Source: Anaerobacillus sp.
Lineage (GTDB): Bacteria > Bacillota > Bacilli > Bacillales_H > Anaerobacillaceae
NCBI GenBank assembly: GCA_007120055.1
Contig: SKOL01000505.1
Coordinates: 1 to 5,222, forward strand
Direction of reading: 5' to 3'
Length of the DNA stretch: 5,222 nucleotides
The position numbers and the translations under genes are program-made. The notes beneath the pieces are model-generated. The model saw only the letters and a list, made by a program, of their open reading frames with translations. It had not been told where the DNA came from and did not search any database. Each line of letters begins with the position of its first letter. The stretch's first letter is position 1. Positions 1 through 5,097 of the stretch are shown here, in pieces.

Positions 1-9
1 AAATAAAAA

Positions 10-16
10 GAGGGAG
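10..16 (+). promoter_or_regulatory. Shine-Dalgarno sequence of scoA (start-deciding)
   Basis: A purine-rich GAGGGAG lies almost against the GTG at 18, leaving 1 base between its end and that codon, but 10 bases before an in-frame TTG at 27. The second spacing is nearer the Bacillus norm, so this site favours the TTG, although the GAGG at 10-13 could still serve the GTG at a short 4-base spacing. Confidence 0.5.
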
Positions 17-17
17 A

Positions 18-716
18 GTGAAAACATTGAAACCAGTGCATACTTCTTTCGTTGATGCAGTTAAAGACATTCATGACGGTGCAACAATTATGGTTGGAGG
101 ATTTGGGTTAGTAGGTATCCCAGAAAACTTAATTAAGGCTTTGTTAGAAACCGGAGTAAAGGATTTAACCGTTATATCGAACAACTGTGGGGTTGACGAT
201 TGGGGACTAGGCTTATTATTACAAAATAAGCAAGTGAAGAAAATGATCTCCTCATACGTTGGTGAAAATAAAGAGTTTGAGCGCCAAGTTCTATCAGGAG
301 AGCTTGAAGTTGAGTTAGTTCCTCAAGGATCGTTATCTGAAAAAATTCGAGCTGGTGGAGCAGGGATTCCTGGTTTTTACACTCCAGCTGGAGTTGGGAC
401 TCCGATTGCTGAAGGGAAAGAAACGAAAGTGTTTAACGGTAAAGAGTATTTATTAGAAGAAGGTTTAGTTGCTGATTTCAGTTTAGTTAGAGCTGCGAAA
501 GGCGATAAAATGGGGAATCTTATTTATAATAAGACGGCTCAAAACTTTAATCCGATGATTGCTACTGCTGGTAAAGTAACAATTGCTGAGGTAGAGGAGC
601 TAGTTGAAATAGGAGAGTTACCACCAGACCAAATTCATACACCAAGTGTTTATGTTCAAAGTTTAATTGTAGGTAAACAAGAAAAGAGAATTGAACGGCT
701 AACGGTTAGCGAGTAA
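18..716 (+). CDS. scoA: 3-oxoacid CoA-transferase, subunit A (succinyl-CoA:acetoacetate type)
   Basis: This is the alpha subunit of a two-subunit, cytoplasmic family I CoA-transferase. With ScoB it is expected to move CoA between succinyl-CoA and a 3-oxoacid such as acetoacetate. Residues 20-35 carry the family I signature (DG, then GGF, then Gx[17 protein letters not shown]), and the long conserved block at about 80-130 ([12 protein letters not shown], then [13 protein letters not shown]) is typical of ScoA/AtoD. The 232 residues match the family; Bacillus subtilis ScoA, from memory, has 238. The GTG at 18 is given as start, but the TTG at 27 has better Shine-Dalgarno spacing and would leave 16 residues before the DG motif, as I recall for B. 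subtilis. scoB follows after 34 bases. Acetate/butyrate CoA-transferase (AtoDA type) is a close alternative for substrate. Family assignment is secure; exact acyl acceptor is inferred. Confidence 0.93.
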   Translation: MKTLKPVHTSFVDAVKDIHDGATIMVGGFGLVGIPENLIKALLETGVKDLTVISNNCGVDDWGLGLLLQNKQVKKMISSYVGENKEFERQVLSGELEVELVPQGSLSEKIRAGGAGIPGFYTPAGVGTPIAEGKETKVFNGKEYLLEEGLVADFSLVRAAKGDKMGNLIYNKTAQNFNPMIATAGKVTIAEVEELVEIGELPPDQIHTPSVYVQSLIVGKQEKRIERLTVSE

Positions 717-750
717 TTTCGATAATAAATTTTGGGGGAGGCGTTAAAAA

Positions 751-1392
751 GTGAATATTCGTGAGCGAATTGCCCGGCGTGCAGAAAAGGAAGTTCAAGA
801 CGGTTTCTTTGTTAATTTAGGTATTGGAATGCCTACACTAGTTGCAAACTATATTTCTGACAATAAACAAGTAGTTTTACAATCAGAGAACGGCTTACTA
901 GGTATTGGACCATATCCGACAAAGGAGAATGTAGATCCAGATTTAATCAATGCAGGAAAAGAAACAGTAACTGCAATTGAAGGTGCTTCTTATTTTAGTA
1001 GTGCCGAATCTTTCGCAATGATCCGAGGTGGTCATATTAACTTAGCGATACTAGGAGCGATGGAAGTTGCTGAAAATGGTGACTTAGCGAACTGGATGAT
1101 CCCTGGTAAGATGATTAAAGGTATGGGGGGAGCTATGGACCTTGTACATGGCGCTCAAAAAGTCGTAATTATCATGGAACATGTTAACCGAAAAGGTCAG
1201 CCTAAAATTTTAAAACAATGTAGTTTACCGCTAACAGGAAAGAAAGTAGTAAACAGAATTATTACCGATCGCGCAGTCATTGATGTAACTGATCAAGGCT
1301 TGAAATTAGTAGAAGTAATGGAAGGTTATACAGTTGAAGATATTCAAAATTCAACAGAACCAGAATTGATTATTGCTGATGATTTAAAATAA
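751..1392 (+). CDS. scoB: 3-oxoacid CoA-transferase, subunit B (catalytic)
   Basis: This is the beta subunit, which carries the active site of the ScoAB CoA-transferase. The catalytic glutamate is Glu46 in the signature LQSENGLLG (residues 43-51); in this family it forms the glutamyl-CoA thioester intermediate. The GIGMPT near residue 24 and the following GIGPYP are also conserved. At 213 residues it is full length. It starts with GTG, preceded by a very strong GGGGGAGG at 734-741 with 9 bases of spacing. It lies 34 bases after scoA with no terminator between, so the two genes are almost certainly one transcript making equal subunits. A strong terminator follows 29 bases after the stop. The promoter of the operon lies outside the window. 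Substrate preference (acetoacetate against short-chain fatty acids) cannot be read from the sequence. Confidence 0.94.
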   Translation: MNIRERIARRAEKEVQDGFFVNLGIGMPTLVANYISDNKQVVLQSENGLLGIGPYPTKENVDPDLINAGKETVTAIEGASYFSSAESFAMIRGGHINLAILGAMEVAENGDLANWMIPGKMIKGMGGAMDLVHGAQKVVIIMEHVNRKGQPKILKQCSLPLTGKKVVNRIITDRAVIDVTDQGLKLVEVMEGYTVEDIQNSTEPELIIADDLK

Positions 1393-1421
1393 ACGAGTTT
1401 TAGGGTATTGAAACCCTCAAG

Positions 1422-1456
1422 AAACAGGTGGAGAATTGATTTCTTCACCTGTTTTT
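1422..1456 (+). terminator. Intrinsic terminator of scoAB
   Basis: A 14-bp stem (1422-1435 with 1441-1454, containing one G-U pair) closes a five-base loop TTGAT and runs into five T at 1452-1456. The right arm overlaps the T run, and the left arm begins with three A, so it may also stop leftward transcripts from the symporter operon. A smaller 5-bp hairpin (AGGGT at 1402-1406 with ACCCT at 1413-1417) precedes it. Confidence 0.9.
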
Positions 1457-1465
1457 ATGTTGGTT

Positions 1466-1490
1466 AGTATGGGGGGAGTGCGCATTAGAA
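1466..1490 (+). repeat. Left terminal inverted repeat of the MITE-like block
   Basis: AGTAT (1466-1470), six G, then AGTGCGCA (1477-1484) and TTAGAA. It matches the inverted copy at 1751-1775, allowing a one-base gap in the poorly conserved middle; AGTGCGCA is identical in both and 12 of the 14 bases starting there agree. Confidence 0.55.
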
Positions 1491-1498
1491 CATGGGTT

Positions 1499-1655
1499 GA
1501 TGCCAAGGGAATTACATCATCTGTAAAATACATATATATATAAACAGAGTATGATGCGAACGAATTACAGTATTTGTAATTCGCGCTGGTCAAAAGCATA
1601 GATAACAAGCGTGAATTCCAGTATCTGTTAAACACACTCGTCAAATCCACTTTAT
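1499..1655 (+). repeat. Imperfect tandem repeat, unit about 50 bp, three copies
   Basis: Copies begin at about 1499, 1553 and 1601. Each starts GAT followed by a CAAG-like stretch. The cores are GAATTACATCATCTGTAA (from 1509), GAATTACAGTATTTGTAA (from 1562) and GAATTCCAGTATCTGTTAA (from 1613), giving core spacings of 53 and 51 bases. Copies two and three also share a downstream part of the form CxCxCTxGTCAAAxxCA. A fourth, more decayed copy may start at 1666 (GACGCCAA, compared with GATGCCAA in the first). Divergence between copies implies an old duplication or selection on shape rather than sequence. Not a CRISPR array: the copies are too unlike one another and there are no distinct spacers. 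Confidence 0.6.
1556..1586. repeat. Hairpin inside the second tandem unit
   Basis: CGAATTACA (1561-1569) pairs perfectly with TGTAATTCG (1575-1583) around the loop GTATT. After a two-base bulge on the left side, GCG (1556-1558) can pair with CGC (1584-1586). No T run follows, so it is not an intrinsic terminator. The first unit keeps only the inner TTACA/TGTAA pairing and the third has lost it. Confidence 0.6.
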
Positions 1656-1673
1656 GGTGTAGGGTGACGCCAA

Positions 1674-1715
1674 ATGATTTCTCTTCTCCACTCAAAAAAA
1701 GAGAAGAGGAATCAT
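1674..1715. repeat. 15-bp hairpin inside the MITE-like block
   Basis: Bases 1674-1688 (ATGATTTCTCTTCTC) pair with 1701-1715 over 15 positions with one G-U pair, around a 12-base loop ending in seven A. No T run follows the stem on either strand, so it does not look like a terminator; on the minus strand the T run lies in the loop. It would be a very stable element in either transcript crossing the region. Confidence 0.65.
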
Positions 1716-1750
1716 AAATCATAAGCATCAAAGTGAGCATTCTGCCCTCG

Positions 1751-1775
1751 CTTTTATTGCGCACTATTCAATACT
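1751..1775 (-). repeat. Right terminal inverted repeat of the MITE-like block
   Basis: Read on the minus strand it starts AGTAT (1775-1771), then TGAAT, then AGTGCGCA (1765-1758) and ATAAAAG. It is the inverted partner of 1466-1490. Confidence 0.55.
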
Positions 1776-1779
1776 GAAA

Positions 1780-1805
1780 GAAGGTGCCCGTCATTGGACA
1801 CCCTC
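1780..1805 (-). terminator. Weak terminator-like hairpin after the symporter operon
   Basis: On the minus strand, 41 bases after the symporter stop codon, GGTGTCC (1802-1796) pairs with GGGCACC (1789-1783) around AATGAC, with one G-U pair. Three further pairs (one of them G-U) extend the stem to 10 bp. The following TTCTTTCAG is only moderately T-rich, so termination may be partial, with the scoAB terminator further downstream as a backstop. Confidence 0.5.
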
Positions 1806-1846
1806 GCATAAGACTTTAAGTTGTAAATTGATCTATTAAACTTTTA

Positions 1847-3496
1847 TTAAAAATCCCAAGGAACTAATGCCCAAATCATCACGATAAAACATGCAGCTAA
1901 TGCAATGAACGCTCCAACATTACTATTGTATCTTTTAGGGTTAACTACATCCCAACCGTGAATTTTCTCAACGAGTTTATTTACTTCATCTCTTATAGCA
2001 ATGTCATTTAATGAAGGAATTCGATTCGTAATGTATGAAATACCTATTAGCAAAATAAAGCTTAACGGTACCGCAAACATCGAACCTGATATTCCCATTC
2101 CGTCCGTTAACGCATGACCACCGATAACGATCGATGGGAACACAAATGGTGAAACGACAACATAGACAATACCACCAATGAAGGATGCAGCAATGGCACC
2201 ATACCTGTTCGCTTCTTTCCACCAAACTCCCATAATTATGAGTGGGGCATTGGTTACGCCAGCTAAACCAAAAGCCCACAATATACTGACAACGAGAAAG
2301 GCTGGAGGATTGATCGCTAGTAGAATACTAACAACACCACCCATTGCAATCGAGAAATAACCTAAACGTACTCTCGCTTTTGTTGATAAGTTCGGCTTTA
2401 ACGTTGTAACAATATCTTGTGAGATTAAAGCCCCGATTGCTAGCAAGTTACCACTTATCGTCGATAAACCTGCTGATATAGCACCAGCAATTACTAAGGC
2501 TGTGACCCATTCTGGATTATAAACCATGTTTAGTATAATCGTTAATTTATCTGTATCAGCATCGGCAATAATAATTCCAGTTGACTGCTCGAAGTATACT
2601 CCTGCAAATCCCATTGTGTAAGTTGCAGAGAATACTAAACCGATAATAAAGGCAAACCAAATCATTGCTGAACGAGCACTTTTTAGACTAGATGCCGTAT
2701 ATATTCGCATCGCTAAGTGAGGTAGGCCGAGTGCACCAATGGTAAATGCAGGAATTAAGGCGAAATACCATTTAACTGAGAACTGGTAATCAAAAAACGT
2801 TGGAAAAGCTTCTAACATAGCTGGAACCATGTCAGCGTATAATAGCGGTGGAAAAAACCAACCAGAGCTTCCCATTGCTTTCATGATTGCTGCTAGTGGA
2901 ACGATAAACATTAAGGCGATAATTACCATCTGTATCGCAGCGTTATTTGTGGCTCCACTCATACCACCGATCGTTACATACCCAACGATGATTAGACCAC
3001 CAACAAGTAAACCAGTCATATAAGGAATTCCTAATAACGTCTCAAACGTAACGGCAATCCCAATCATTTGCCCTAAGGCATACATTAAACATACTAAAAT
3101 CATCCATAGAGCAGCGATAATTGAAGCTGTTTTCCCGTAGCGATCACGAATGAAGTGAGTAGGTGAAAAGGCCCCCATTCTTCTTAAGCAAACCCCATAT
3201 ATAATCGTTATTAAAGGAATGGCTAATACCATTTGTATCCAAACGAGAATAAACGGTACTTGAAGGCGTAAGATTAGGGCAGTTACCCCTAAAAATGTTG
3301 CTAAACTCATGTAGGTGGAAGCCATTGCCAAACCGTTTGTAATTGGACCTACACCGCCTCCAGCTACATATAAATCTTGAACGGTTTTACTTTGACGGTT
3401 AGAAATGTAACCTACTACATAAAACAGTACAAAAGTAAGGATAATGAAAAAGATACCTAATATCGGATTAGATAACTGCCATACTTGTTCTTCCAT
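1847..3496 (-). CDS. Sodium:solute symporter (SSS family), acetate/monocarboxylate type
   Basis: This is a polytopic membrane transporter of 549 residues, usual for the family, with about 13 or 14 predicted helices. It should use the sodium (or proton) gradient to import a small organic acid. The start of the core reads DLYVAGGGVGPITNG (41-55), the conserved helix 1 region. YVTIGGMSGATNNAAIQM (173-190) is the SSS signature region, and LPHLAMRIYTASS (258-270) resembles the LPHxxMR motif of acetate/monocarboxylate permeases such as ActP. In the sodium-site helix, AISAGLSTISGNLL (339-352), Ser345 and Thr346 align with the sodium ligands Ser340/Thr341 of PutP. The ATG at 3496 directly follows the stop codon of the 90-residue membrane protein, and GAGGGGGCGG (3511-3502) is its ribosome site, so translation is probably coupled. 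Acetate, pyruvate, lactate, propionate or acetoacetate are all possible substrates; I cannot choose between them. Confidence 0.9.
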   Translation of the reverse strand: MEEQVWQLSNPILGIFFIILTFVLFYVVGYISNRQSKTVQDLYVAGGGVGPITNGLAMASTYMSLATFLGVTALILRLQVPFILVWIQMVLAIPLITIIYGVCLRRMGAFSPTHFIRDRYGKTASIIAALWMILVCLMYALGQMIGIAVTFETLLGIPYMTGLLVGGLIIVGYVTIGGMSGATNNAAIQMVIIALMFIVPLAAIMKAMGSSGWFFPPLLYADMVPAMLEAFPTFFDYQFSVKWYFALIPAFTIGALGLPHLAMRIYTASSLKSARSAMIWFAFIIGLVFSATYTMGFAGVYFEQSTGIIIADADTDKLTIILNMVYNPEWVTALVIAGAISAGLSTISGNLLAIGALISQDIVTTLKPNLSTKARVRLGYFSIAMGGVVSILLAINPPAFLVVSILWAFGLAGVTNAPLIIMGVWWKEANRYGAIAASFIGGIVYVVVSPFVFPSIVIGGHALTDGMGISGSMFAVPLSFILLIGISYITNRIPSLNDIAIRDEVNKLVEKIHGWDVVNPKRYNSNVGAFIALAACFIVMIWALVPWDF

Positions 3497-3769
3497 CTAT
3501 ACCGCCCCCTCATTTTTTTGTTTCGCAACTTCTTCTTGATTCTCTTTTTCAATAGATTCATCAATGCTGTTTCCGATTTTTCCACTAATGATCGTTAGAA
3601 AAAGAATACCAAACCATCCGAGTAGAATTGGGACGATGTACATAATTGGAAAACCAAACATGTATCCTTCTATTGGAAAAAGTGAAAATATTAGGCCTGT
3701 ATGTGCAGTAAGTAAAAACGCTAATGTCATCAGAATGGTAAATACTACTTCTTTCTTATGAGCATTCAT
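3497..3769 (-). CDS. Small two-helix membrane protein, partner of the sodium:solute symporter
   Basis: This 90-residue protein has two hydrophobic segments (about 8-28 and 42-62) joined by a loop containing FPIEGYMFGFPIMY, and a highly charged, probably cytoplasmic tail from about residue 63 (KIGNSIDESIEKENQEE). It is not a recognised enzyme. Small two-helix proteins encoded just before an SSS transporter are a recurring pattern (DUF485/YjcH before ActP, and DUF4212 or DUF3311 proteins before other members), and this gene sits in the same place. I cannot say from sequence which of these families it belongs to. The start is supported by GAGGGGGAG (3785-3777) 7 bases upstream. The TAG stop touches the ATG of the symporter with no gap, implying stoichiometric or coupled production. 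Role as an auxiliary or stability subunit is inferred. Confidence 0.8.
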   Translation of the reverse strand: MNAHKKEVVFTILMTLAFLLTAHTGLIFSLFPIEGYMFGFPIMYIVPILLGWFGILFLTIISGKIGNSIDESIEKENQEEVAKQKNEGAV

Positions 3770-3821
3770 GATAAGACTCCCCCTCGTTTTTTTATTCTAA
3801 CATTCGGTCTAGGATAAAAAA

Positions 3822-3835
3822 TAAGTTCCAACTTA
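3822..3835. promoter_or_regulatory. 14-bp perfect dyad in the symporter leader (possible operator)
   Basis: TAAGTTCCAACTTA has perfect 6-bp arms around CC. It lies in the transcribed leader of the symporter operon, downstream of the proposed promoter. GTTCC also recurs at 3851 and 3864. It may be a binding site for a local regulator or a small RNA hairpin, but no regulator gene is in view and chance is possible. Confidence 0.3.
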
Positions 3836-3902
3836 CTGCAATAAAAAACTGTTCCTGAAAGTCGTTCCCCCCTTTTCAAGAAATATAGTACCCGCTTATT
3901 AA

Positions 3903-3931
3903 AATTTACACTAAAAAGAAAACGCTTTCAA
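3903..3931 (-). promoter_or_regulatory. Sigma-A type promoter of the symporter operon
   Basis: On the minus strand TTGAAA (3931-3926, five of six to consensus) is followed after exactly 17 bases by TAAATT (3908-3903, four of six). Transcription would start near 3896, leaving a leader of roughly 125 bases. The -35 element lies in the cre box, which is where a repressor site would be expected. An alternative is an extended -10 (TGTTAGAAT, read downward from about 3804 to 3796), close to the start codon but with no good -35. Confidence 0.5.
3917..3930 (-). promoter_or_regulatory. CcpA catabolite-responsive element (cre)
   Basis: Read on the minus strand the site is TGAAAGCGTTTTCT, which fits the cre consensus TGWAARCGYTWNCW at every position. 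It overlaps the -35 element of the proposed symporter promoter, a position known to give repression by CcpA with HPr(Ser-P). The inference is that the small membrane protein and symporter are turned off when preferred sugars are available. Confidence 0.8.
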
Positions 3932-4199
3932 TACCTCTTTTTAGAAAAGTTAGAATTTTACGAATATTTAAAAGAATATGATTTTATTGATATAATTTTA
4001 AAAAAATTGTTTATTGTTCTTATACTTTATAAAACAAGAAAATACCGAGATTTACAAAACGTAATATCTTATATAAAAAAACTAAAATTTTTTTTAGAAT
4101 TTTTTCAGTTAATATTAGAACCTGATACTAAAATTTGCCTTACTTACAAAATTAGGCTTATTTATATTAAGTGTACAGACACACACAAGCTCATCTCGA
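3932..4199. other. A+T-rich intergenic region upstream of sigK, no convincing gene
   Basis: About 270 very A+T-rich bases lie between the cre box and the sigK promoter region. They contain a good match to a sigma-A promoter (3968-3996, plus strand) and an A/T-only hairpin (4075-4105: CTAAAA at 4082-4087 pairs with TTTTAG at 4092-4097, with flanking A and T runs). The only open frame, from a TTG at 4007 to 4204, has no ribosome site and no recognisable protein, and I leave it out. A short untranslated transcript is possible but unproven. Confidence 0.5.
3968..3996 (+). promoter_or_regulatory. Candidate sigma-A promoter with extended -10
   Basis: TATAAT at 3991-3996 is a perfect -10 preceded by TGA (3988-3990), giving the extended form TGnTATAAT. 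A weak -35, TTAAAA (3968-3973, four of six), lies at 17 bases. It points toward sigK, 240 bases away. In such A+T-rich DNA a match of this kind can arise by chance. Confidence 0.35.
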
Positions 4200-4208
4200 C
4201 ATAAATAT
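4181..4208 (+). promoter_or_regulatory. Candidate sporulation promoter of sigK (weak)
   Basis: In B. subtilis sigK is read from a sigma-E/sigma-K dependent promoter helped by SpoIIID. Here CATAAATA (from 4200) resembles the CATA-type -10 of both factors, and ACACA (4181-4185) lies at the distance expected for the AC-rich -35 of sigma-K. Neither element fits consensus fully and no clear sigma-E -35 is seen. ACAAGC at 4185-4190 resembles part of a SpoIIID site. Position, with the ribosome site 16 bases further on, is the main support. Confidence 0.3.
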
Positions 4209-4235
4209 AATATAAATGCCTTTGGAGGTGAGCGT

Positions 4236-4946
4236 ATGTCTAGTATCATAGCAGCACTTAGCTATTTCATCAAAGAGATTTTCTTCTTTGTTTCCTTTGT
4301 GAAAAACAATGCTTTTCCACAGCCATTAAAACAAGAAGAAGAAAAGCGATATTTAAAACTTATGCAGGAAGGAGACGAAGTAGCAAGAAATCGTCTTATT
4401 GAGCACAACCTTCGCCTTGTAGCACATATAGTAAAGAAATTTGAAAACACACGTGAAGATAATGAAGATCTGATTTCGATTGGTACTATTGGACTAATGA
4501 AAGCGATCGATAGTTATTCGAGTGGAAAAGGGACGAAATTAGCTACTTACGCAGCTAGATGTATTGAAAATGAAATACTAATGCACCTACGAGCCCTTAA
4601 AAAAGTAAAAAAAGATGTTTCACTTCACGATCCGATTGGTACAGATAAAGAAGGAAATGAAATCACTCTTATCGATGTTTTACAAGCAGATACACAAGAC
4701 GTTGTTGATACGATCCAGCTTAAAATGGAAAAGAAACAAGTGTATGAATATATCCATATTTTAGACGGCAGGGAGAAGGAAGTCATTATCGGCAGGTTCG
4801 GGCTTGATAATAAAAAAGAACGAACACAGCGCGAAATCGCCAAGGAATTAGGTATTTCCAGAAGCTACGTTTCAAGAATTGAAAAAAGAGCCCTAATGAA
4901 GTTGTTTCATGAATTTTATAAGCAAAGTCAGAAAGGGAAAAAATAA
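4236..4946 (+). CDS. sigK: Pro-sigma-K, late mother-cell sporulation sigma factor
   Basis: Sigma-K directs RNA polymerase to coat, cortex and mother-cell lysis genes late in sporulation. The first 20 residues form the hydrophobic pro-sequence that tethers the inactive precursor to the membrane. By comparison with B. subtilis, SpoIVFB should cut after Ser20, leaving a mature protein beginning [10 protein letters not shown]. Region 2 (about 54-124) holds the very conserved [28 protein letters not shown] and [16 protein letters not shown]. Region 4 (about 174-226) holds [14 protein letters not shown] and the helix-turn-helix [20 protein letters not shown]. The 236 residues are full length. The ATG is well placed after GGAGGTGA (4224-4231). 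The gene is continuous, unlike B. subtilis, where the skin element splits it. It ends in a lysine-rich tail and a terminator follows. The pro-sequence separates it from SigE, SigF and SigG. Confidence 0.96.
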   Translation: MSSIIAALSYFIKEIFFFVSFVKNNAFPQPLKQEEEKRYLKLMQEGDEVARNRLIEHNLRLVAHIVKKFENTREDNEDLISIGTIGLMKAIDSYSSGKGTKLATYAARCIENEILMHLRALKKVKKDVSLHDPIGTDKEGNEITLIDVLQADTQDVVDTIQLKMEKKQVYEYIHILDGREKEVIIGRFGLDNKKERTQREIAKELGISRSYVSRIEKRALMKLFHEFYKQSQKGKK

Positions 4947-4955
4947 TAAAACTGT

Positions 4956-4990
4956 AAAAAGAGCCGTCGGGTTGGCGGCTCTTTTTATTT
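4956..4990 (+). terminator. Intrinsic terminator of sigK, probably bidirectional
   Basis: AAAAAGAGCCG (4956-4966) pairs perfectly with CGGCTCTTTTT (4976-4986) around a nine-base loop, and the T-rich tail continues to 4990. The A run on the left gives a T run on the minus strand, so it could also stop leftward transcripts of the gene at the right end. Confidence 0.92.
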
Positions 4991-5020
4991 TAAAAAGATA
5001 AGAAAGTATAAAGAATTTTA

Positions 5021-5097
5021 GGAACTGTCTAGCTCCAGCGCCTAGCTTCTCGAGCGTTTCGGCCCATCAAGATTTGACCAAGGCGCTTGCGCTTTTC
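5021..5097. repeat. Dispersed intergenic repeat of Bacillaceae
   Basis: The stretch opens with CTGTCTAGCTCCAGCGCCTA (5025-5044) and closes with AAGGCGCTTGCGCTTTTC (5080-5097). From memory, such paired ends flank a very common short intergenic repeat in Bacillus and Geobacillus genomes, with a variable middle. The ends can pair: AGCGCCT (5037-5043) with AGGCGCT (5081-5087). Inside, CTCGAG (5049-5054) is palindromic and TCAA/TTGA form a small stem. It lies between convergent genes and its right edge touches the stop codon of the minus-strand gene at 5098. Its function is unknown; the family assignment should be checked by search. Confidence 0.7.

Larger units (their letters stand above)
1466..1775. 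repeat. MITE-like non-coding block with terminal inverted repeats and internal tandem units
   Basis: This stretch of about 310 bases between the convergent scoAB and symporter units has no believable gene but is dense in repeats. Its ends form an imperfect inverted repeat. The left end (1466-1490) begins AGTAT, then AGTGCGCATTAGAA. The right end, read on the minus strand from 1775 down to 1751, begins AGTAT, then AGTGCGCAATAAAA. Inside are three clear and one poor copy of a unit of about 50 bp, plus two strong hairpins. The layout fits a decayed non-autonomous mobile element or a structured intergenic repeat family. No transposase, no clear target-site duplication and no second copy in the window are visible, so calling it mobile is inference. 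Confidence 0.5.

Noticed and set aside
19..32. Second cre-like site at the start of scoA (TGAAAACATTGAAA)
   Set aside because: It lacks the central CG and has other mismatches to the consensus; the likeness is limited to one half.
1499..1655. CRISPR array
   Set aside because: The units are only partly alike, their intervals are themselves related, and no cas gene is present.
1417..1764. 115-codon open frame on the minus strand in the scoB-symporter gap
   Set aside because: It runs across the repeat block and both hairpins and ends inside the scoAB terminator, has no good ribosome site and no recognisable protein features. The repeats explain the sequence better.
2004..2279. Open frames in other frames of the symporter gene
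   Set aside because: They are shadows of a clearly conserved transporter and are rich in Trp, Cys and Arg in no family-like pattern.
3780..3860. Sigma-54 (SigL) promoter for the symporter operon
   Set aside because: GG and GC pairs near 3855-3838 are too far apart (14 rather than 10 bases) and the flanks do not match TGGCAC/TTGC. No sigma-54 activator gene is in view.
4007..4204. 65-codon open frame upstream of sigK
   Set aside because: It starts at a TTG without a Shine-Dalgarno sequence in extremely A+T-rich DNA and encodes a low-complexity Ile/Leu/Lys-rich string, which is what such DNA gives by chance.
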